A stretch of DNA of 33,280 bases from Devosia insulae DS-56 (GTDB taxonomy: Bacteria; Pseudomonadota; Alphaproteobacteria; Rhizobiales; Devosiaceae), in assembly GCF_000970465.2 (NCBI RefSeq), contig NZ_LAJE02000322.1:1-33280 (forward strand), written 5' to 3'. Shown piece by piece: positions 7,310-16,304 of this stretch; the first letter of the stretch is position 1; each line of letters begins with the position of its first letter. A program made the position numbers and the translations under genes. The notes under the pieces were generated by a model, which ran no database searches, was not told where the DNA came from, and saw only the letters and a program-made list of their open reading frames with translations.

Positions 7310-8854
7310 ATGGCGCTTCTGGAAGCAATCGGGATCGGCAAGACCTATCCCGGCGGGGTGGTGGCCAATGACGGGGTGAACCTCGTCATCGAGCCGGGCG
7401 AGGTTCACGCCGTGGTGGGCGAGAACGGCGCGGGCAAGTCCACCCTGATGAAGATCCTGTTCGGCATCGAACAGCCCAATGCCGGAACCCTCCTGCTCGA
7501 CAACAGGCAGGTGCATTTTTCGAAGCCGCGCGAAGCCATCGATGCGGGCATCGGCATGGTGTTCCAGCACTTTTCGCTGGTCCCGAGTTTTTCCGTCTAC
7601 GAGAACGTGGTGCTCGGTTCCGAGCCCCGGGCTGGCATCCGGCTCGATCGCCAGAAGGCGATCGCCGAGGTACAGGCGCTCAGCGACAAGTTCCGCCTGA
7701 AGGTCGATCCGCTGCCGCCGGTGGGCTCGCTGCCCGTCGGCCAGCAGCAGCGCGTCGAAATCCTCAAGGCGCTCTACCGCAATGCCCGCATCCTGATCCT
7801 CGACGAGCCGACGGCCGTGCTGGCGCCGCAGGAAGTGCAGGAGCTGTTCGTCGCCATCCGCTCGCTGGTGGCGCAGGGCAAGACCGTGATCTTCATCGCC
7901 CACAAGCTGCCCGAAGTGCTGGAGATTTCGAACTCCATCACCGTGATGCGGCAGGGCAAGACCGTCGGACAGGTCAAGACCAAAGAGGTCACCGAGAAGA
8001 GCCTCGCCGCCATGATGGTGGGGCGCGAAGTGAGCCTCCGCGTTGAGCGCAAGCCGACCGAGCAGACCGAGCGCGTCGCCTCGGTCAGCGGCCTTCGCAT
8101 CGTCAATGCGCGCGGCACCGAAGTGGTGGCCGGGCTCGACCTCAACGTCTATGCCGGCGAGATCGTCGGGCTGGTCGGCGTCGAAGGGAACGGCCAGGCC
8201 GAAACGCTCGAGGCCATTGCCGGGCTGCGGCAGGTGGCGGCCGGCGACATCGTCGTCGCCAACCAGAACGCCAACCCGCTGAGTGTCCTGCAACGGCGTG
8301 GCCTCGGCCTCGCTTCGATCCCCGAGGATCGCATCGCCGAGGGCCTCTCCACCGGCTCGACCGTCGCCGAGAACCTCGTCGCCACCCGCCTCAATGATAG
8401 TCGCTATGTCCGCGGCGGCCTGCTCGACCTCAAGGCGATCAAGGCGAATGCGCAAAAGCTGATCGAACGGTTCTCGATCCGCGTTGGCGGACCCGGCTCG
8501 GCTGTGGGCACGCTGTCGGGCGGCAACATGCAGAAGGTGGTGGTGGCGCGCGAGCTGAGCGAGCAGCCAAAACTGCTTCTCGTCAACCAGCCCACCCGAG
8601 GCGTTGACCTCGGCGCCACGCAGTTCATCTGGCGCACCATCACCGATGCCCGCGACAAGGGCGCGGCCGTGCTGCTGAGTTCGGCCGACCTCAGCGAATT
8701 GCTGGCGCTCAGCGACCGGCTGCTGGTGCTCTATCGCGGCAAGATCGTCGCCGCCTTCCTCAATACCCCGGACCTCACTCCCGAAACGCTCGGCACCTAC
8801 ATGCTCGGGCTCTCGACCCAGACGGCAGACGAAATGCAGGCGGCCCTCAAATGA
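7310..8854 (+). CDS. ABC transporter ATP-binding protein, two ABC domains (514 aa)
   Basis: Energises nucleoside import with the two permeases encoded next. Two fused nucleotide-binding domains are visible. The first has Walker A GENGAGKS (37-44) and Walker B ILILDEPTA (about 161-169). The second is degenerate: the P-loop reads GVEGNGQAE (about 289-297), the signature is LSGGNMQK (about 402-409) and Walker B is VNQPTRGVD, where the catalytic Glu is replaced by Gln. This asymmetry is normal for BMP-associated ATPases of the RbsA-like, NupA-like class. The length of about 510 aa is typical. Its stop overlaps the first permease start as ATGA. Confidence 0.93.
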   Translation: MALLEAIGIGKTYPGGVVANDGVNLVIEPGEVHAVVGENGAGKSTLMKILFGIEQPNAGTLLLDNRQVHFSKPREAIDAGIGMVFQHFSLVPSFSVYENVVLGSEPRAGIRLDRQKAIAEVQALSDKFRLKVDPLPPVGSLPVGQQQRVEILKALYRNARILILDEPTAVLAPQEVQELFVAIRSLVAQGKTVIFIAHKLPEVLEISNSITVMRQGKTVGQVKTKEVTEKSLAAMMVGREVSLRVERKPTEQTERVASVSGLRIVNARGTEVVAGLDLNVYAGEIVGLVGVEGNGQAETLEAIAGLRQVAAGDIVVANQNANPLSVLQRRGLGLASIPEDRIAEGLSTGSTVAENLVATRLNDSRYVRGGLLDLKAIKANAQKLIERFSIRVGGPGSAVGTLSGGNMQKVVVARELSEQPKLLLVNQPTRGVDLGATQFIWRTITDARDKGAAVLLSSADLSELLALSDRLLVLYRGKIVAAFLNTPDLTPETLGTYMLGLSTQTADEMQAALK

Positions 8855-9978
8855 GCAATATTCCCGCCATCGACCGTAACTCTCGCTGGAAGACCATTCG
8901 CCGCGAAGTCGGCCGCGCCGTCGGCGCCCTGGCGATCGCGCTGCTGGTCACCTTCATCGTGGTGCTGCTCACCTCCAAAGCGCCGCTCGAGGCCATCACC
9001 CAGCTGCTCACCGCGCCCGCCTCGAAGCCGCGTACCATCGGCCTCTGGCTCGATGATGTGGCCAAGCTCACCATTACCGGGCTCGCCTTCTCGCTGGTGT
9101 TTCAGGCCCGGCAGTTCGCCATGGGCGTGCAGGGGCAGGTCTATATCGGCGCGCTGGCTGCCAGCTACGTGGCGCTGTCGCCGCTCGGCGCCAGCTGGGC
9201 CGGCATCCCGCTCGGCATCACCGCCGCCATGCTGGCCGGCGCCATTTACGGGTTCCTCCCGGGCATCGCCAAGGCCAAGCTCGGCGCCAACGAGATCGTC
9301 TCGTCGCTGATGCTCAACTACATCGCCATCGAGGTCTGCAACTTCCTCGTCCGCACCAGCCTGCCCAAGCCGCAGCCGGGCGTTCTGACCACCAACGATT
9401 TCCCTGACAGCGCCGTGTTCCCGCAGCTGATCAAGTTCGACGGGCTCAACGTCACCCGGCTCGACCTCGGCCTGGTCTTCGCGCTGATTGCGGTGCTGGT
9501 GGTATGGTTCGCGCTCTATCGCACCAGCTGGGGCCTGAAGCTCCGGCTGGTCGGGCACAATGCCCGCTTCGCCGAATATTCCGGCATCAAGGCGACCTTC
9601 ATCATGGTCTCGGCGATGACCGCCTCCGGCGCGCTGGGCGGCCTCTTGGGCTCGATGTTCGTGCAGGGCCAGGGCTATGGCAAGCTGACCGTGCTGTTCG
9701 AGGGCGGGCTCGCCTTCGAGGGCATCCTCGTCGCCATCGTCGCCCGCAGCCGACCCCTGGCCGTGCCGATCGTCGCGCTGTTCTACGGCTATCTCAGGCA
9801 GGGCGCGCAGCTGATGAACATCCGCACCGACGTGCCGGCTGAAGTGATCGGCGTCGTCACCGCCATCATTATCCTCCTCGTCTCGTCGTCCTTCTCGCTC
9901 AACTTCATCACCAGGCTGTTCAAGCGCAGTCCGGCGCCGGCAGCCGCGCCTGCGACCGTCGGGGGTGCCGCCAAATGA
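8851..9978 (+). CDS. ABC transporter permease, BMP/nucleoside type (375 aa)
   Basis: Inner-membrane subunit of the nucleoside importer, of the BPD_transp_2 (RbsC/NupP-like) family. A basic cytoplasmic N-terminus of about 25 residues precedes the first membrane span (about 28-46, ALAIALLVTFIVVLL). Further hydrophobic segments run through to about residue 355. The family motif GANEIVSSLMLNYIA (about 148-162) and the NARFAEYSGI coupling segment (about 238-247) are present. ATGA overlap with the ATPase gene upstream and with the second permease downstream indicates coupled translation. A short Pro/Ala-rich tail follows the last span. Confidence 0.92.
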   Translation: MSNIPAIDRNSRWKTIRREVGRAVGALAIALLVTFIVVLLTSKAPLEAITQLLTAPASKPRTIGLWLDDVAKLTITGLAFSLVFQARQFAMGVQGQVYIGALAASYVALSPLGASWAGIPLGITAAMLAGAIYGFLPGIAKAKLGANEIVSSLMLNYIAIEVCNFLVRTSLPKPQPGVLTTNDFPDSAVFPQLIKFDGLNVTRLDLGLVFALIAVLVVWFALYRTSWGLKLRLVGHNARFAEYSGIKATFIMVSAMTASGALGGLLGSMFVQGQGYGKLTVLFEGGLAFEGILVAIVARSRPLAVPIVALFYGYLRQGAQLMNIRTDVPAEVIGVVTAIIILLVSSSFSLNFITRLFKRSPAPAAAPATVGGAAK

Positions 9979-10919
9979 TGGAACTGCTCATCACCGTCTT
10001 TTCGGCCACCTTCTTCGTCACCATCATCCGCACCACGACGCCTTTGTTGCTGGCGACACTGGGCGGTCTCATCGCCGATCTCGGCGGGGCGCTCAACGTG
10101 GCGCTCGAGGGGATGATGCTGATCGGCTGCCTCACCGCGGTGATCGTCTCGGTCTATGCCCCGTGGTACGTCGCGGTCGCCGCCGGGCTCGGCGCCGGGG
10201 CGCTGCTCGGGCTGATCATGGCGTTCTTCGCCTTCCGCCTGAAGGCCGACATCATCCTCGTCGGTTTCGCCATCAACATCCTCGCGGCCGGCGGTACGGT
10301 GTTCGCCCTGGCCATCGCCACCGGCGGCGACAAGGGCACCTCGATCAACCTGCAGTCGAAGGCCGTCCCGGCGGTCGATCTCAGCTTCCTCAGCGCCATC
10401 CCGGGTATTGGGCCGGTGCTCAAGTCGTTCCTCTCCGGCCACTCGGTGCTGAGCTGGCTTGCGGCCTTCCTGGTCTTTGCAGTCTGGTACTTCCTCTACC
10501 GCACGCCCTGGGGTCTGTGGCTGCGCGGTGTCGGCGAGTATCCGGCGGCGCCGGAAGCGGCCGGCATCCCGGTCAACAAGATCCGTACCTTGAGCCTCGT
10601 CGTCTCGGGCGCTCTGGCCGGCCTCGGCGGGGCGCAGCTGGCGATGTTCAACTATGTCGGCTTCACCCGCGACATGACCGCCGGCCGCGGCTTCATCGCG
10701 CTCGGCGCCGTGCTGCTCGGCGCCCGCCACCCGGTCGGCGCCTTGCTGGCAGCGCTGCTGTTCGGCGCCTTCGAAGCGCTGGCGGTGGTGATGCCGGGCC
10801 TCTTCAACGACATCCCGGCCGAGCTCATCCGCATGATCCCGTTCGTCGTGACCATCGCGGCCCTGGTGCTGTTCTCGATCCGAGCCCAGCGCGCCCTGGC
10901 TTTGCGTGGGGTGAAGTAG
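9975..10919 (+). CDS. ABC transporter permease, BMP/nucleoside type (314 aa)
   Basis: The second inner-membrane subunit of the same importer (NupQ/BPD_transp_2 family). The typical opening TTPLLLATLGGLIADLGG then NVALEGMML (about 18-47) lies after a first hydrophobic segment. A second block (LRGVGEYPAAPEAAGI, about 178-193) is the usual cytoplasmic coupling loop. The protein is almost entirely membrane-spanning. The start overlaps the previous stop (ATGATG), so either of two adjacent ATGs may be used. It is the last gene of the rightward operon; downstream lies a paired palindromic element and then a convergent gene. Confidence 0.92.
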   Translation: MMELLITVFSATFFVTIIRTTTPLLLATLGGLIADLGGALNVALEGMMLIGCLTAVIVSVYAPWYVAVAAGLGAGALLGLIMAFFAFRLKADIILVGFAINILAAGGTVFALAIATGGDKGTSINLQSKAVPAVDLSFLSAIPGIGPVLKSFLSGHSVLSWLAAFLVFAVWYFLYRTPWGLWLRGVGEYPAAPEAAGIPVNKIRTLSLVVSGALAGLGGAQLAMFNYVGFTRDMTAGRGFIALGAVLLGARHPVGALLAALLFGAFEALAVVMPGLFNDIPAELIRMIPFVVTIAALVLFSIRAQRALALRGVK

Positions 10920-10960
10920 GGGTACGGACGAACGGTCGGTCCTGTGGATCACCACCGACA

Positions 10961-11110
10961 CCGGCCGTCATCCCGACGAAAGTCGGGACCCAGTGCTCAG
11001 GCTTCTCCCAACGCAGGATCCTGCCGACCTTGCTGTGATGGACCGGGCCGTGATGTGCCTATCCTACCGTCCGAGCAGTGGGTCCCGGCTTTCGCCGGGA
11101 TGACGGCCGG
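10961..11110. repeat. Paired palindromic element (38-nt inverted arms)
   Basis: The arms at 10961-10998 and 11073-11110 are inverted copies with 3 mismatches. Each contains an inner hairpin capped by GAAA: TCCCGAC-GAAA-GTCGGGA on the left, TCCCGGC-GAAA-GCCGGGA (minus strand) on the right. Two of the three differences preserve base pairing inside that hairpin. The unit resembles repeats widely scattered in Hyphomicrobiales genomes. It lies between convergent genes and could serve as a bidirectional transcript end. Confidence 0.8.
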
Positions 11111-11139
11111 TGGGTGGGGTGAGAGCGCGGCAGTGGCCG

Positions 11140-11892
11140 CTAATAGTTCAACTCAGTGAAACGCGCCGCCCGTCCATCGTACAGCAGCAACCGCCCGACC
11201 AGCGGCTCGCCGACGCCGGTGATCAGTTTGATCGCCTCCATCGCCATCAGTGTGCCGATGACCCCGGTGACGGCGCCGATGACGCCGACCACTTCGCACG
11301 ACGGCAGGTCGGCTTCATCAGGGGTGTCGGGGTAGAGGTCGCGGAACTGCCTGGCGCCAGGCATGAACACCGTGACCTGACCATCGAACATCGAGACGGC
11401 GCCCGAGACCAGCGGGAGCTTCGCGGCTTCGGCGGCTTCGGCGACGATCTGGCGGGTGCCGAAATTGTCGGTGCCGTCGATCACCATGTCGTAGCCGGCG
11501 AGCAGCCGCGCCGCGTTCTCCGAGCTGATGCGCTCGATATGCGGGATGTATTCGACATGCGCGTTGAGCCCGGAGACGAACGCACCAGCGCTTTCGGCCT
11601 TGGGCGTGCCGATGCCGATGCTCTGGTGGATCATCTGGCGCTGCAGGTTCGAGAGCGACACCGTGTCATGGTCGACCACGCCGAGGGTGCCGACGCCGGC
11701 CGCGGCAAGATAGGCGATCAGCGGGCTGCCGAGCCCGCCGGCGCCGATCACCAGCACGCGCGCCGCTTTCAGCTTCTGCTGGCCATCGCCGCCGACTCCG
11801 CGCAGCACGATGTGGCGGGCGTAGCGCTTGATCTCGTCGGGGCTCAGCGCTGTCGTTGCGGCGGGCCTGCTGTCCGTCACGGCGTCCGTCAT
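11140..11892 (-). CDS. HesA/MoeB/ThiF family adenylyltransferase (250 aa)
   Basis: An E1-like enzyme that adenylates the C-terminal Gly-Gly of a small sulfur-carrier protein (MoaD or ThiS type). The ATP-binding motif VLVIGAGGLGSP lies at about 38-49, the Arg finger region SNLQRQ at about 76-81, and DGTDNFGTR at about 126-134. The region before PSCEVVGVIG carries the likely catalytic cysteine. The two CxxC zinc pairs typical of MoeB and ThiF are missing: the first position reads QFRDLYP, and the protein ends shortly after LLLYDGRA. Molybdopterin or thiamine role therefore cannot be assigned. ATGA overlap with the DUF2259-like gene upstream. Confidence 0.85.
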   Translation of the reverse strand: MTDAVTDSRPAATTALSPDEIKRYARHIVLRGVGGDGQQKLKAARVLVIGAGGLGSPLIAYLAAAGVGTLGVVDHDTVSLSNLQRQMIHQSIGIGTPKAESAGAFVSGLNAHVEYIPHIERISSENAARLLAGYDMVIDGTDNFGTRQIVAEAAEAAKLPLVSGAVSMFDGQVTVFMPGARQFRDLYPDTPDEADLPSCEVVGVIGAVTGVIGTLMAMEAIKLITGVGEPLVGRLLLYDGRAARFTELNY

Positions 11893-12641
11893 GGACGGTT
11901 CACGATCGGCACGGCAATGAAGCGCCGGTCCGGGCCCTCAAAACCCCGCGAGAACACCGAGATGATGGCAACCGGCGTCAGGTTCCGCCACGCCCAGTTG
12001 ACCGGCGCGACGACGGCGCTCAGTTGGTAGTCGACAGTGCAGTTGCGCGAGGCGGGGACGGAGTCGTCGCGATACATCAGCGTCGCCATGCGGTCGGACG
12101 GCTCGAACGTCAACTCAAAGCCCACCGGCGGCTCGAAGCCGAAATCCTCGACACAGCGCACCGTCGAGGTCGAGGGAAAGGTCGAGAGCGTCAGCGTCGC
12201 GGTATCGTCAGGCCCGGAGAGTCCGACGCCGGGCGTGCCGAACTTGATAACCTTGCGATCCTCGACCGGCTCGGCGTCGGCATGCATCGCGGCGAACACT
12301 GCCGGCTCGGTGATCGCGAGCTTGGCGATCGCCGCGGCAGCCGCTTCAGCCGACTTGGTGCGCACTGTCGCAAGGCCCGGCTGTTCGTCTTCGAGCATCA
12401 CCCGGAACGGCGAGCCACCTGCCCATTTGTCCTCGGTGACATCGAGGATGAAGATGTTGGAGTAGGGAAAGCCCGAGCCGTCCTGGACGCCGAATTCCTC
12501 GTAGGCGAGGTAGCGGCCATCGGCGGAAAAGCCGAGTGCGGCGAAATCGGCGGCGTCACCGGCAAACGCCGGAGCGGCCACCAGAGCCAGAAAGCTAGCG
12601 ACCAGTCGAACCGAAACCGCCTGCACCACGCTCAGTCGCAT
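11889..12641 (-). CDS. Predicted secreted protein, DUF2259-like (250 aa)
   Basis: Unknown function. A signal peptide is clear (residues 1-27, cleavage after APAFA). The mature N-terminus [23 protein letters not shown] then [17 protein letters not shown] is the signature I associate with the DUF2259 family; this assignment is from memory. The ATG at 12641 has a good Shine-Dalgarno (AGGGAGA, 7-nt spacing), which places its first 47 nt inside the end of dut in another frame. Its end overlaps the E1-like gene start. Co-transcription with dut and the E1-like gene is likely, but no shared function is evident. Confidence 0.75.
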   Translation of the reverse strand: MRLSVVQAVSVRLVASFLALVAAPAFAGDAADFAALGFSADGRYLAYEEFGVQDGSGFPYSNIFILDVTEDKWAGGSPFRVMLEDEQPGLATVRTKSAEAAAAAIAKLAITEPAVFAAMHADAEPVEDRKVIKFGTPGVGLSGPDDTATLTLSTFPSTSTVRCVEDFGFEPPVGFELTFEPSDRMATLMYRDDSVPASRNCTVDYQLSAVVAPVNWAWRNLTPVAIISVFSRGFEGPDRRFIAVPIVNRP

Positions 12642-13053
12642 CGAGATTCTCCCTGAGTTGGAAGTCTATGCCCGAAACCGGCGCCACCACCATCTGGGCG
12701 ATGCGGTCGCCACGCTGGATGGTGAATGGCGCGTCGCCGTGATTGATCAGGATGACTTTGATCTCGCCGCGATAGTCGGCATCGATCGTGCCGGGCGTAT
12801 TGAGCACGGTGACGCCGTGCTTGGCGGCGAGGCCGGAGCGCGGCCGCACCTGCGCCTCGTAGCCGGCCGGCAGCGCGATCGCCATGCCCGTTGGCACCAG
12901 CGCCCGCTTGCCGGCTTCGATCGTCATGGTCTCGGAAGCGCCGAGCGCGGCGAGGAGATCAACCCCTGCCGCGCCCGTGCTCTGTTGCCGCGGAGCCTCG
13001 AGGCCCCGGCCGTGATCGAGCCAGATGAAGTCGACTGTGACCCGATCCGTCAT
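12595..13053 (-). CDS. dut: dUTP diphosphatase (152 aa)
   Basis: Hydrolyses dUTP to dUMP and pyrophosphate, keeping uracil out of DNA and supplying dTMP synthesis. The five trimeric dUTPase motifs are visible: GAAGVDLLA (I), [11 protein letters not shown] (II), [13 protein letters not shown] (III, with the catalytic Asp), RGDRIAQMV (IV) and the flexible C-terminal GGFGSTG (V). Length is standard. ATG 13053 lies 2 bp after the lipoprotein stop. In many Hyphomicrobiales dut follows coaBC; here a lipoprotein gene takes that place. Confidence 0.95.
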   Translation of the reverse strand: MTDRVTVDFIWLDHGRGLEAPRQQSTGAAGVDLLAALGASETMTIEAGKRALVPTGMAIALPAGYEAQVRPRSGLAAKHGVTVLNTPGTIDADYRGEIKVILINHGDAPFTIQRGDRIAQMVVAPVSGIDFQLRENLDATERGAGGFGSTGR

Positions 13054-13055
13054 GG

Positions 13056-13682
13056 TCAGCGGGTATCGACGACCGCGAACAGCTCTTCGGGCAGGTTGGC
13101 CGTGCCGTCGAGCAGTTCGGTGAAGTTCAGCACCATCTCGGCTGCGTTGTCGCCGACCTTGGTCATGTTGGTCTCGGTGATGCGCTTGCCCTTGATCCGG
13201 ATCGTGGCGGTGTGACCTTCGAAATAGGTCTTCATCATCGCCTTGGCCTGCGCATCCTCGGCGCCGCCGGCGCCGGCGCCTTCGCTGATCTGGCTGGTCA
13301 TCTCGTTGGTCTTGAACGCCACGCGCACGACGCCCGGGCTCACCACGGTGAAGCTGGTGTCGGAGTTCGGGCCATCGTCGGTGGTCAGCGTGGTGAGGTC
13401 GCCTTCCTTGATCGTGGTACAGGTGCCGCTGCCATCCGCGTTCTCGGTCAGCACGTCGCCTTCTTCCTTGCAGAACGCATCGGACGAATCGGCATTCGCG
13501 CCGCCGGCCTCGGCCATCTGCTTGATCATCGGGTAGAACTCGGAGCCCACCGTCATCACGGTGGTGGTTTTGCCGGTGGTCTCGCTCAGCACGTCGATCT
13601 CGGCCGTAACGTCCATGCAACCAGCGAGCCCGGCGCTCAGCAGCACGATGCCGGCCAGTCGGGAAATGGTCTTCAGGGTCAT
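13056..13682 (-). CDS. Hypothetical lipoprotein (208 aa)
   Basis: Function unknown. The N-terminus is a lipoprotein signal: positive start (MTLKTISR), hydrophobic core and the lipobox LAGC with Cys at about 22, so it is probably anchored in a membrane facing the periplasm. The mature part has an even acidic/threonine-rich composition and two further cysteines ([14 protein letters not shown]) that may form a disulfide. No domain was recognised. ATG 13682 is chosen because GGAGAA lies 6-7 nt upstream and the lipobox fits; longer in-frame sequence upstream is not needed. It lies 2 bp ahead of dut and is probably transcribed with it from the 174-bp gap before ubiB. Confidence 0.8.
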   Translation of the reverse strand: MTLKTISRLAGIVLLSAGLAGCMDVTAEIDVLSETTGKTTTVMTVGSEFYPMIKQMAEAGGANADSSDAFCKEEGDVLTENADGSGTCTTIKEGDLTTLTTDDGPNSDTSFTVVSPGVVRVAFKTNEMTSQISEGAGAGGAEDAQAKAMMKTYFEGHTATIRIKGKRITETNMTKVGDNAAEMVLNFTELLDGTANLPEELFAVVDTR

Positions 13683-13856
13683 GAAATTCTCCTCAACATC
13701 GCCCGCCGCATTGCCCCCGTTGTAGGAGCCGGTCCCAAGCGCCGCAAGCGTCATGCCGCCTCGGTATTGCCCCAGTGATGAACGCTTGATGAACCGTCGT
13801 TCACCGGCCGCCTACCCCCACTGGGCGCTACGGCGTCCCGGAACGGCGAGCTGAAA

Positions 13857-15395
13857 TCACAGTCCCAGCAGCCGCCACAGGGCGACCAGCAGCACCGCCG
13901 CGGCGAGCCAGAATCCTGATACCAGCATGAAGCGGTTGAACTTGCGATCGGGCGAGTTCTTGTCGCGTTCATAGTCCTCGAGTGCCGTCTCGGCCTTGTT
14001 GACGATGGCAGGGAGCCGGCCCAGCGTCATCACCACGGTGTCGAAGTGATCCTTCAGCTCCTCGAGCCGGCCGAGCGGGCCAGCCGAGCGGCGCACCCAG
14101 TCGCCGACGATCGGCTCCGAGATGGTCCAGATATCGAGCTCCGGGTCGAGCGCCCGCGCCACCCCTTCGACCAGCACCATGGATTTTTGCAGCAGGATCA
14201 GCTCCGGCCGGGTCTGCATCTCGAACAGCTCGGTGGTGGCGAACAGCTGGCCCAAGACCTTCGCCATCGAGATGTCGGAGACGCGGCGGCCATGCTGTGG
14301 CTCGCCGATGGCGCGCAGCGCCAGGGCGAACTCGTCGATCGACTGGCTGCGCGGCACATAGCCGATCTCGAAATGCCGCTCGGCGATCAGCCGATAGTTG
14401 CGGGTGATGAAGCCGTAGAGGATATCGGCGAGGAAGCGCCGCTCGCGCCGGGTGATGCGGCCCATGATGCCGAAATCGACAGCGACGATGTTCTGGGTTT
14501 TGGGGTCGGCGAACAGGTTCCCCGGATGCAGGTCGGCGTGAAAGAAGCCGTCGCGCACCGTGTGCAGCAGGAAGGCCTGGAGGAGGTTCTTCGCCAAAGC
14601 CTTGCGATCGACTCCGGCGGCATCGAGCGCCGCGTTGTCGCGGATCGGGATGCCATCGACCCAGGTGGTGGTGAGGACGGTATCGGAGGTGAAATCCCAC
14701 ATCACCTTGGGGATCACGAAGCCGGTATCATCCTTGATGTTCTCGTAGAACTCGGAGATCGCCGCGGCCTCGAGTCGGAGGTCGAGCTCGATGCGGGCCG
14801 AGCGGTCGAGCGTGGCCACCACGTCGACGGGCCGGAGCCGTTTCAGCTTGGGCACCAGGGCCTCGGCGAGTTTTGCGCCGGCATACTGGCTCTCGATATC
14901 GGCGTGGAAGCGCTCGCGAATGCCAGGTCTGAGGATCTTCACCGCCACGGTGCGCCGGCCATCCTCATCGGTGAGGGTGGCCTTGTGCACCTGAGCGATG
15001 GAAGCGGCCGCGACCGGCGCCGAGAAATCCGTGAACTCGGTAGCGCGTGCGCCAAGCGCTTCGGCGAGGAGGCCCGGGACGAGCTTGTCGTCGAACGGGT
15101 CCATCTTGTCCTGCAGCACCGCGAGATCGGCGGCCACATCCGCGCCTACGATGTCGGGGCGTGTGGCGAGGGTCTGGCCGAGCTTAACATAGGTCGGGCC
15201 GAGGCGGTTGAGCGCTCGGGTCAGCCGCTCGACCCGGCCGGAGCGTTTCACTTCGCCGCGTTCGAACAGCCGACCGAAGCGCACCCCGGCCTGCATCACC
15301 GGCGGCAGCGCATCATTGTCGAAGATCGACAGCGCGCCTTCGCGCGCCAATACGAAGCCGGCCCGGGCCAGCCGGAAATAGGCGGCGAGCCCCAT
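13857..15395 (-). CDS. ubiB: UbiB/ABC1 family atypical kinase, ubiquinone biosynthesis (512 aa)
   Basis: A membrane-anchored ATPase of the UbiB/Coq8 family needed for ubiquinone synthesis. The family-specific KxGQ motif (KLGQTLATRPD, about 93-103) and the Ala-rich loop region AAASIAQVHKA (about 140-150) are present. The catalytic motifs HADLHPGN (about 290) and VDFGIMG (about 308) follow. The C-terminal about 20 residues are hydrophobic (FWLAAAVLLVALWRLL), consistent with a membrane anchor. ATG 15395 is 4 bp after the ubiE stop and gives the normal family length; the in-frame extension upstream overlaps ubiE. It is co-transcribed with ubiE. Confidence 0.93.
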   Translation of the reverse strand: MGLAAYFRLARAGFVLAREGALSIFDNDALPPVMQAGVRFGRLFERGEVKRSGRVERLTRALNRLGPTYVKLGQTLATRPDIVGADVAADLAVLQDKMDPFDDKLVPGLLAEALGARATEFTDFSAPVAAASIAQVHKATLTDEDGRRTVAVKILRPGIRERFHADIESQYAGAKLAEALVPKLKRLRPVDVVATLDRSARIELDLRLEAAAISEFYENIKDDTGFVIPKVMWDFTSDTVLTTTWVDGIPIRDNAALDAAGVDRKALAKNLLQAFLLHTVRDGFFHADLHPGNLFADPKTQNIVAVDFGIMGRITRRERRFLADILYGFITRNYRLIAERHFEIGYVPRSQSIDEFALALRAIGEPQHGRRVSDISMAKVLGQLFATTELFEMQTRPELILLQKSMVLVEGVARALDPELDIWTISEPIVGDWVRRSAGPLGRLEELKDHFDTVVMTLGRLPAIVNKAETALEDYERDKNSPDRKFNRFMLVSGFWLAAAVLLVALWRLLGL

Positions 15396-15399
15396 GGCG

Positions 15400-16155
15400 T
15401 CAGAGCTTCCAGGCCGCGTGCAGCGCCGCGATGTTGCCGGTGAACGGCGTGTGGGTAACTCGCTTGAACCCGGCGTCTGCAATCATCTTGCTGAAGTGCT
15501 CTGGGGTCGGGAACTTGCGGATCGATTCCACCAGGTACTGGTAAGGCTGTGCATCGCCGGTGACGGCGCGGCCGATCGGCGGAATCACCCGGTCGGAGAA
15601 CGCCTTGTAGACCTCCGACAAAACCGGGGTATCGACCTGGCTGAACTCGAGGCAGAGGAACCGCCCGCCACGCTTCAGCACGCGCTGCGCTTCCTTCAGC
15701 GCCAGCGGAATGCGCGGCACGTTCCGGATGCCGAAGGCGATGGTATAGGCGTCAAAGCTCTCGTCTTCGAACGGCAGCGCTTCGGCATTGGCTTCGACGA
15801 ACTTCACCTGGGCCGGGAAGCGCCACTTGTGCGAACGCTCCTCGCCGACCCTGAGCATGTCGGCATTGATGTCGGAAACCGTGACCTCGGCATAGCCGAC
15901 CGAGGCGTTGACGATGCGCTCGGCGATGTCGCCGGTGCCGCCGGCCATATCGAGCACCCGGTAGGGCACGCTCCCCTGCTTGGGCGGCGCCAGCCGCGCC
16001 ACCATGGCGTCTTTCCAGACGCGGTGCACGCCGCCACTCATCAGGTCGTTCATCAGGTCGTAGCGATCGGCGACGCGGTGGAACACCTCGTTGACGAGGC
16101 CCTGCTTGTCGTCGAGGGCGACCGTCTGTTCGCCGAAATGCGTGGTCTCGCCCAT
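15400..16155 (-). CDS. ubiE: Ubiquinone/menaquinone biosynthesis C-methyltransferase (251 aa)
   Basis: S-adenosylmethionine-dependent methyltransferase adding the C-methyl group to the benzoquinol ring in ubiquinone synthesis. Family motifs: [18 protein letters not shown] here seen as [13 protein letters not shown] (about 28-40), the SAM-binding [13 protein letters not shown] (about 68-80), and FGIRNVPR (about 141-148). Length is the family norm. ATG 16155 gives the conserved start; in-frame extension to 16380 lies in the subtilase remnant region and is not credible. It heads the ubiE-ubiB unit. In related genomes ubiE is usually directly divergent from mutM; here 2.5 kb of other DNA separates them. 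Confidence 0.95.
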   Translation of the reverse strand: MGETTHFGEQTVALDDKQGLVNEVFHRVADRYDLMNDLMSGGVHRVWKDAMVARLAPPKQGSVPYRVLDMAGGTGDIAERIVNASVGYAEVTVSDINADMLRVGEERSHKWRFPAQVKFVEANAEALPFEDESFDAYTIAFGIRNVPRIPLALKEAQRVLKRGGRFLCLEFSQVDTPVLSEVYKAFSDRVIPPIGRAVTGDAQPYQYLVESIRKFPTPEHFSKMIADAGFKRVTHTPFTGNIAALHAAWKL

Positions 16156-16304
16156 GCTCTGTCTCCGGATTGCCGGCGTTATAGCGGATGGGGCGGATGC
16201 TTGCCATGCGGGAAACGGGCGCATGGTTGCAAGGATCTGCAAGTGGTCTGTCAGGGCCGGGCCAACGCCTCGGCCTCCGCATCCGGCGGTAGCGGCGGGC
16301 CGGC

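Noticed and set aside
6170-8455. Long minus-strand frame (761 aa) over the binding-protein and ATPase genes
   Set aside because: It lies entirely antisense to well-supported genes and is the usual by-product of high-GC third positions; no domain is recognisable.
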